A stretch of DNA of 64,000 nt from Litoditis marina (Eukaryota > Nematoda > Chromadorea > Rhabditida > Rhabditidae): contig OZ038434.1 of the NCBI GenBank assembly GCA_964036275.1, forward strand, positions 32,530,447 to 32,594,446. The letters run 5' to 3'. The position numbers and the translations under genes are program-made. Below are positions 57,701-64,000 of this stretch, piece by piece; the first letter of the stretch is position 1, and the number at the start of each line of letters is the position of its first letter. A model generated the notes under the pieces. The model searched no databases and was not told where the DNA came from. It saw nothing but the letters and a program-made list of their open reading frames with translations.

Positions 57701-60700
57701 TCCTTAGAATTGAATTGAATTGGTTTTTTTGGAATCCAGAAAAATTAGAATTGAATTCAATTGGTTTTTTGAATATCAGCAATAATATTTGGAATTGGTT
57801 TTGGAATTGGTTTTTTCAGCGTGGGAAAATGGTTTGTTTTCTGCTGTGTTCTATTCAATCTCAAGGCGGTAGTAGTGTTAATAAACACAAAAACTGTTTT
57901 ATGAACCGAATTGACAAAAAACTGCATCTAGAATTGAAATTGGAATTGATTTTTTTTGAGAATTGGTCGGAATTGGTCGGAATTGAATTGAATTGAATTG
58001 GTTTTTTGGCGCCGGAAAAGAATTGGAATGGAAATTCGGATATTTTTTGAGAATTGGTTGGAATTGGAATTGAATTGAATTGGTTTTGCGCCATCGGAAA
58101 AGAATTGGAATTGAAATTCTGAGATTTTTTGAGAATTGGTTGGAATTGGAATTGAATTGAATTGGTTTTTCGGAATTGGTTAACCACTCTAATAGAAACT
58201 GACCAAATTTTAGTTGTAGTCCGATCTCGAAACAGGTTGTTATTCATTAATTAATTATCAGGGTTTTTAGGTAACCTTATCCTTTTTGAGGTAACCTGTT
58301 CCTACCAAGGTAACCTGAAAGGAACCTGAAAATAAAATCCGGTTACCGTTCAAACTAACGGTAAAAACAACATTTTGCGTCAGAAAAGCAAATAACCGAT
58401 TTCACATTTTAGGTTACCAAACGGTCACAAAAGGTCTAGGTTACGTAAAAACCCTGTTAGATATAGAATTCACCTCATTAATTTCGGCATAGAAGAACGG
58501 GAGCAAACTACAAACACAGTGGGCGAGGCAAATACACCGTATTGGCTTGCTTTGAAGAGAACGAACACTAAATAACTAGTTTTGTCTGGAAAATTTGAAC
58601 TTTTTGCGAAAAAATATACAATCCAACCGTTTAACAATATACTACCCTCATGGAAAATACATGTCTTAGCGAATCTTTCGATTGAGTAGATTCCAGAACA
58701 AGTACGAACGCTCCACATAAGGGAACGTACCTACTGATACGAACAACGTTCACGTTTAAAGAATCCGTCCCGCTTTAATTTTGACTTTTGAGTTGACAAT
58801 CTGACCCTATGGCAAATTAAAACCATTATCAAAAATATATACTTTTATATCCCTATCTTGCTTCGTTTTCTCAGAAAAGCGGCTTACGTAATGACACCGA
58901 TAGGGGGGTTGCGTACGGGGTATGCTCAAAATAGCCTATAGAAGTGCAAAAATGATTTTGAAACACTCCATCGCATACGAATGCACAATTAAAGACTAAA
59001 AAATGAAAATAAATCAGGCAGTAAATGAACCAAGTCAAATTGCGTCACAGTGAAAATGTTCATGTCCCCTTCTTTATTGCTGGACGTTATGCAAACTTCA
59101 CAAATTTTCAATCAGAAAGTTTTTTCATGGTCTATGGGAAGACATTAAGAAACATTTTTGAGCTGTTTAAATTTTTCGTGAAACTCAAATTATAGCGGAA
59201 CGGTTTCATTAAAGGGGGGCTGCATTGAATGCCGAATTTGGATAACGGCGTTAGTCGAAAAGGCACGAGAGTCAGAGAAGTGCGCGCAATCATTATCCAT
59301 TCATTCCAAATCATCCTCTGCGTCTCTGACATAAATCTCAATTTCACGGTAATAATTTTAGGCCAATGTGCGCGGTGGAAGTGTCGGGTTTGGTGCTGAT
59401 GTACTGGCCAAATTCTGCAAGGAGTTCGATATTGATCTGGTAGGTGGTAGTTATCAGTCTATAGTCTCTGTCAAACAAACATGACTGGTAGACTGTATAG
59501 TCTCGATACGGCTGTCTATTAAAAAAGTCTTTCATCTAGTATGACTGCTGCTGAGAGTTTGTCCGTGGTTAATACTGATACTACTTTAGGTGTCAGTTGG
59601 AACTCTACCACAGTTCCATAATATTATCAACGGGATGGACTGTAATCTCACTATAGTTGTCCTTTTACTTCACTCTTACAGGAATGATGAATTAACTTGT
59701 TTCTGAAAAATGGTCGATATTGTAACTTTCAGGTTGCTCGGGCTCACCAAGTTGTACAGGATGGATACGAGTTTTTCGGTGGCAGAAAATGTGTGGTAAG
59801 CAGCTTAATAATATATGCGTGGGCTTCAATTTACTTTCGCCCCTCCCCTTATTAACTTTCGTTATAGTTTGACCTTATATTGACCCGGTTCATAAACTTG
59901 ACAGGAAAACAACGGGGTCAAACTACAATCACGGCGTAATGAGGCAAAACCCTCTTCCCCTACTTGGCAATTAAATTGCTTTCAACTAAGCGAACTCTAT
60001 ATTGCACGTTCGCTCTATCCTATCCCCGTACAGATTGTACATTGTTTTTTTTTTCATTTGTTCATCATGCTATGTGAGATTTCTTACCTATATTTGTGAA
60101 TGAAATAAATCATATTTGTTTACAAGCATTTAAAATATGTTTTTTTCTTCAGACAATCTTCTCGGCTCCTCTCTATTGTGGACAGTTTGACAACTGTGCT
60201 GCCATGATGGTTGTCGACGAGAACTTGCTAGTGAGTTGATTATTTCATTTTATTATTCATTATCGTATTTTTTTTGTTTTATTATATTATCTAGTTATTT
60301 GAAAACGAATTCTAGTACAATTTTAGGTTCTGGTCGATAACTGTAGTATTCGTATCAACAACGCTTCTTTCTGCTTTTTATGTTGGCTGACGTTGATATC
60401 CGGGTTCATGGAAACATTGACTTTTTAGACCCCATCTTTCCCAGTTGGTATTACTTCTAGGGTATTGTAGTGTAACCCCCCCCCCACAACGAGAGGTGAG
60501 AATTGAATACCCCAGACGTAATACAAAAGTTTGAGGGTGGGGGTAAGAAGTAGACATTAACGGTATTGACGTTCAGCCACTACTCGTTGTAGTTTGACCC
60601 CCCCCCCTTACCATAGAAGATCTACTCTATATCTGTTCATTTCAGTGCTCGTTTCAAATTCTGCGGCCGATGACCGGTAACCCCCAGGCCAAACAGGTTC

Positions 60701-60744
60701 CGACTCAAGCGGACACCTCCGAAATGAAGACCTGTGGGATATAG
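54768..60744 (+). CDS. PP1-like Ser/Thr protein phosphatase, copy B
   Basis: Eleven exons identical in length and phase to copy A give 325 residues: 54768-54789, 55086-55187, 55426-55541, 56059-56157, 56665-56793, 57164-57276, 57564-57642, 59362-59439, 59733-59795, 60153-60230 and 60646-60744. All PPP catalytic motifs are present as in copy A, including the unusual [11 protein letters not shown]. By eye the only protein change is residue 166 (Ser in A, Gly in B, in PLCxLIGNR). About nine other coding differences are synonymous, and all lie in exons 7-11; exons 1-5 look identical. Both copies are therefore open and under constraint or very young. Upstream sequence differs strongly from copy A because of two insertions (52,357-53,047 and 53,081-54,206), so promoters may differ. 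AATAAA follows at 60,782-60,787. Confidence 0.95.
57653..58191. mobile_element. hAT-like AATTGG-hexamer element in intron 7 of copy B
   Basis: The ends TAGAGTGGTTAA and TTAACCACTCTA are perfect inverted repeats flanked by the 8-base duplication ATAGAAAC (57,645-57,652 and 58,192-58,199). Copy A has the empty site near 40,468 (GTATAGGAACTGACC). The interior is (AATTGAATTGG)-type repeats with GGTTTTT spacers. It is related in style but not identical to the 44,076-44,794 element. Confidence 0.88.
58760..59208 (+). mobile_element. Complete TTAA-type MITE in intron 7 of copy B
   Basis: The 449-base element lies between TTAA at 58,756-58,759 and 59,209-59,212. Its ends AGAATCCGTCCCGCTTTAAT and ATTATAGCGGAACGGTTTCA are imperfect inverted repeats. 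Copy A has the empty site CACGTTTAAAGGGG near 44,928. TTAA preference fits piggyBac-like mobilisation. This is the reference for the truncated copies at 20,480 and 27,173. Confidence 0.88.
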
Positions 60745-60781
60745 ATGGACAAATTTGATTGCATACGATTACTTTCTGCTG

Positions 60782-60787
60782 AATAAA
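60782..60787 (+). terminator. Polyadenylation signal, PP1-like gene 2
   Basis: AATAAA lies 38 bases after the stop codon, as in copy A. Confidence 0.6.
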
Positions 60788-61263
60788 TGCCAAATGCTGG
60801 TCTTCAATTGTTCTGTAGTTTTGTCTGTAAGGAGTCTGAAGATATTAGGGTTTCTCGTGTCCTATCGTCTTCGAATCTTGGCATTTTGAATATGTATTGT
60901 TGTAAATAGTTGACTGATGCCTTTTTCAGGCTCTGAATACGGCGAACCCGCCGAAACGTTAGCACAAAATGAACCATCATATCAGCTCGCGTTCGGTCTA
61001 AAAACAAAACCAACAAGATATTAGGGTGGTTCATGTTGTTGAAATCAACATTTTTTATCCGATTCCCGTTGCTCTATGGACCAAACTGAGTTAAGACCAA
61101 ACTGAGTTTCGGGGTAGAAAAATGGAGAAATGAGTAAAACAGTTCTATCAAAAACTAAGAAACAGAAACAAAATTCGAGTGCATACGATCACTTTCTGTT
61201 ATGAATTCGGAGAGCTGGATCACGCGAGTGTGGTTTTCGAATCTTCTCCTTCTGTTTTGTCTC

Positions 61264-62405
61264 ATTTTGTTTTCAGCATCTTCATCTCAGATTTTCAAAA
61301 GTTTCCGAAAAGGTAGTCACCTATCTTTCATGTAGTCCCAACACAAGTCCCTACCGGGTTTTTTCATCCAGTTTCTCCTTATACCACTCCTTATTGTTTC
61401 TCCTTATCCTTTCAGCACTGTTAAATTGCATGTAATATTATGTGCGCGTAACAGGGTAACCATACCCTTTTTCCTTTTCACTTCTCCTCTCCATTTACTC
61501 ATTTGGAGTGCCACATACTATGTGGAAGTCACGTGTTAAATCACGAATAAATCTATTCTATTCTATACTAGTAGTAAATTTAATAGTCACGTAAAGTTAG
61601 CGTTCTAATGATGCATTGTGCACTTTGTCATCGCAGGTTTCTGAGTTATGCTGTGTTTAGCAAGTTTCACGTGAGTGGGGATATTTATTTTCCGATTTTT
61701 CGCTCTTTGTTCGAGTTAATCAGAGCTGTGAGCATAACTCAGATTTTCGGTGTAGAAAACTAGAGAAAAAATTGAAAACTTTATTTGATTGAAAACTATT
61801 GAATATTCTGTTGTTTATTGTTTTTCATTAACGTATTTTGTTTTCAGCATCTTCATCTCAGATTTTCAAAAGTTTCCGAAAAGGTAGTCACCTATCTTTC
61901 ATGTAGTCCCAACACAAGTCCCTACCGGGTTTTTTCATCCAGTTTCTCCTTATACCACTCCTTATTGTTTCTCCTTATCCTTTCAGCACTGTTAAATTGC
62001 ATGTAATATTATGTGCGCGTAACAGGGTAACCATACCCTTTTTCCTTTTCACTTCTCCTCTCCATTTACTCATTTGGAGTGCCACATACTATGTGGAAGT
62101 CACGTGTTAAATCACGAATAAATCTATTCTATTCTATACTAGTAGTAAATTTAATAGTCACGTAAAGTTAGCGTTCTAATGATGCATTGTGCACTTTGTC
62201 ATCGCAGGTTTCTGAGTTATGCTGTGTTTAGCAAGTTTCACGTGAGTGGGGATATTTATTTTCCGATTTTTCGCTCTTTGTTCGAGTTAATCAGAGCTGT
62301 GAGCATAACTCAGATTTTCGGTGTAGAAAACTAGAGAAAAAATTGAAAACTTTATTTGATTGAAAACTATTGAATATTCTGTTGTTTATTGTTTTTCATT
62401 AACGT
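61264..62405 (+). repeat. 571-bp tandem duplication (two units)
   Basis: 61,264-61,834 and 61,835-62,405 appear identical by eye, from ATTTTGTTTTCAGCATC to CATTAACGTA. Copy A has only one unit (about 46,985-47,556). The repeat end falls inside the terminal exon of the small-protein gene, so the first unit carries only the last few codons and stop, while the second stays joined to the intact exon. Confidence 0.92.
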
Positions 62406-63665
62406 AGTTGGCGAGTTCTCCGAGCTTTCCGAATTGGCCAATTGTTTCAGCGTCAGCGGGAACCTGCAAAAAATAATTCAGTATAGTCGTCGGAAAGGCA
62501 TAAGAGTACTGTATATTTCAGTTTTCGATGTGCACGGACACATGTGTTTGATTTCAGACCCAAATGGCAATGTACTCTCATGATGCAGTGGTTAGCGCCC
62601 ATCTACGAAACGTTTGGCTGCAGGTTCGATTCCTACGAGAAACAAACGCTCATAAATTCAGCACCCTTATAATGATAGACCCCAGTATGGGATCGAATTG
62701 TCGAGATGTTATAGCTCACATACTCGAATTGAAAAGATAGTTTCAATCATATTGACGTGACGTCCTACAGTATGGCATCGTTGTCTTAAAGATGGTCTGA
62801 CAGGAATCAAATCTCGTGCTTCGCGCCCACGGTTAAGTCATTCGCTTCAACAAGAATGCGCCCCAAAAATGAAGTTTTCGAATCTCCGCTAATGAATTGA
62901 TTAACCGCAAAATATCAATAAAATTTTTTTGTGGCGCATTTGCATTGAAGTGATGAAATAAATCGTGGAACGAAATGCACGCGATTCGGTTTCTGTCAGA
63001 CCACCTTCAAAAACCAACCTTAAAATGGTGAGTGAGTGCTCCAGCCATCATTTCTTTGAAGTATTCCGGGTCCGCGTTGTCAACATCGGCGGCGAGATCA
63101 AAGTCCATGTTGATGTCGTCGAAAGACTTGGTGGTGAAGAATGTCGCCAGTCGTCTCATTTTATCCTCAACCTGAAACATTTTGAGTGATTCATTGTTAA
63201 GAGGGAAATGTGAGGTATTTTGTGATTCTGTGTGTGATGCTTGCGAAATTATCTTCTAGAAAACGCAATAACAGTGGTTGTGTCCTCAATTGCTGCGGGT
63301 GACGAATCTATAAAAACTCTCGTGAGACTTGAGCGCGCCATATACTGTTAGTTGCACAGCCACGTAGAACATGTTGAACACATCCCAACTCAGAAACGGG
63401 AAATGCAAAAGTGCACGGTTTAGAATGCTACTTTACGTGACTATTCAATTTACATTTAGTAACGTGTGTCAATGTCAAAGAGTAGATTGTTGCATTAGAG
63501 TGCGTAACATGTATTGCGTCACAGCTACGTTTTTACTTCGTTTACTTTTTGTCCTCAACTACTTACTGATTCATCTATATAAAAAAAGTATCCGACTTGA
63601 ACCCAAATACACTAACTGTCAACCAAACTTACGGTGGTCTCGGTCAGTTCATCTTGGAGGCTCAT
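62386..63665 (-). CDS. Small 87-residue ACP-like protein
   Basis: Three exons on the minus strand (63665-63633, 63171-63019, 62463-62386) with matching phase 0 junctions and good splice sites encode 87 residues. The product is not firmly recognised. Its order of acidic helices (VEDKMRRLATFF, then PEYFKEMMAGALTHHFKVP, then FGKLGELANYVNEK) follows the four-helix pattern of acyl carrier proteins. Where carrier proteins have the Asp-Ser-Leu that takes 4'-phosphopantetheine, this has NADPEYF, so it would not be a functional carrier. No signal peptide or membrane segment is seen. An acceptor-like TTATTCCAG lies seven bases before the ATG and AATAAA (minus) lies about 30 bases after the stop. A duplicated last exon is stranded at 47,546-47,623. 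Alternatives are an unrelated small helical protein. Confidence 0.75.
62478..62680 (+). repeat. SINE family D, complete copy at the right end of the duplication
   Basis: It starts TATAGTCGTCGGAAAGG and carries ATGCAGTGGTTAGCGCCC (box A) and GCAGGTTCGATTCCT (box B), ending in AATTCAGCACCC. It lies in intron 2 of the small-protein gene, antisense to it. Its copy A counterpart breaks off after CAGTGGTTA. Confidence 0.7.
63345..63465. mobile_element. Family C MITE
   Basis: AGCCACGTAGAACATGTTGA, AACACATCCCAACTCAG and CTACTTTACGTGACTATTCA match the reverse-orientation family members. It lies in intron 1 of the small-protein gene. Confidence 0.6.
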
Positions 63666-63669
63666 GACG

Positions 63670-64000
63670 ATTCTGGAATAAGTTCACTTCTTTGAAAGAA
63701 CGTTGAGCGTTGGGCATGAAGGACAAAAGTATTTTCTTTTTCGGTGACGAGAGAAAAACAAGAAAGAAAGCATAAATAAGTAAAAAAAGAGCCATAATGA
63801 AACATTCAGCATGTGGACTGATTTATTGCTTTTTTGTTATGAGTTTTCAGTAGACAGACTACACTGGGTTTCTCACTAATGAATGATCATTCTGCCTGCA
63901 TCTTGGTGGGTAAGATTCATACTTAGGTTGGAAGAAGAATGGAAATAAAGTCGAACAGAACTTCCGTGGTTACAATTCGATAGAAGCTAGATGAACGTGG
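63670..64000. other. Window end, no feature seen
   Basis: This should hold the upstream region of the small minus-strand gene. No recognisable ORF, repeat family member or promoter motif was found. Confidence 0.4.

Larger units (their letters stand above)
51491..62594 (+). repeat. Segmental duplication, copy B (PP1-like gene 2)
   Basis: Direct match to 35,828-47,754. It begins inside KLHL exon 17 at the Maverick junction and carries the KLHL 3' UTR, a complete phosphatase gene and the terminal exon of the small-protein gene. Its right end runs on in a complete SINE D into unique sequence, so copy B's right flank is the ancestral one. The KLHL exon stub (51,491-51,573) has a six-base insertion (ACTTAC) before the stop and no upstream exons. 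Confidence 0.92.

Overview
Host. This is animal genomic DNA, most likely from a nematode. It is AT-rich and its genes are split into many exons of about 60-180 bases, with GT-AG introns and a strong TTTCAG acceptor consensus. Each of the five complete gene models has an acceptor-like YAG 1-23 bases upstream of its ATG, as expected for spliced-leader trans-splicing. The mobile elements (a degenerate RTE-type LINE and a Maverick/Polinton fragment) also fit. No species is named. All spliced models were built by hand from reading frame, splice sites and family motifs.

Layout. 1-1.62 kb holds SINE-like sequence and a hairpin. 1.62-4.66 kb is a broken RTE-like LINE on the minus strand. 4.7-12.9 kb has no recognisable gene, only dispersed repeats and a three-unit satellite. 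12,986-23,857 (minus) is a 12-exon CD36/LIMP-2/SR-B family scavenger receptor (491 aa). Divergent from it, 26,057-35,905 (plus) is a 17-exon BTB-BACK-Kelch (KLHL-type) gene (571 aa). 37,245-46,482 and 54,768-60,744 (plus) are two 11-exon PP1-like Ser/Thr phosphatase genes, each 325 codons. By eye their proteins differ at one residue. 62,386-63,665 (minus) is an 87-residue small protein whose pattern resembles acyl carrier protein but lacks the carrier serine.

History. The two phosphatases lie in an approximately 11-12 kb segmental duplication (35,828-47,754 and 51,491-62,594). It starts inside the last KLHL exon and ends inside a tRNA-derived SINE. Between the copies are an inverted, more diverged copy of the KLHL 3' end and a Maverick/Polinton remnant. 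The remnant carries a protein-primed DNA polymerase B N-terminus, an SR/proline-rich spliced ORF and a single-pass membrane ORF. The polymerase ORF runs straight into the duplicated KLHL exon. Several elements inserted into one copy only, leaving target-site duplications and an empty site in the sister copy, so they post-date the duplication.

Functional links. Nothing ties CD36, KLHL and PP1 into one pathway. The phosphatase keeps all metal and catalytic motifs but has SAPLYCGQ in place of the usual SAPNYCGE, which suggests a lineage-specific PP1 clade. The strongest observations are structural: the duplication junction, the Maverick remnant between inverted host-gene ends, the datable hAT-like and TTAA elements, and an intron of the CD36 gene made of copies of its own splice-site flanks.
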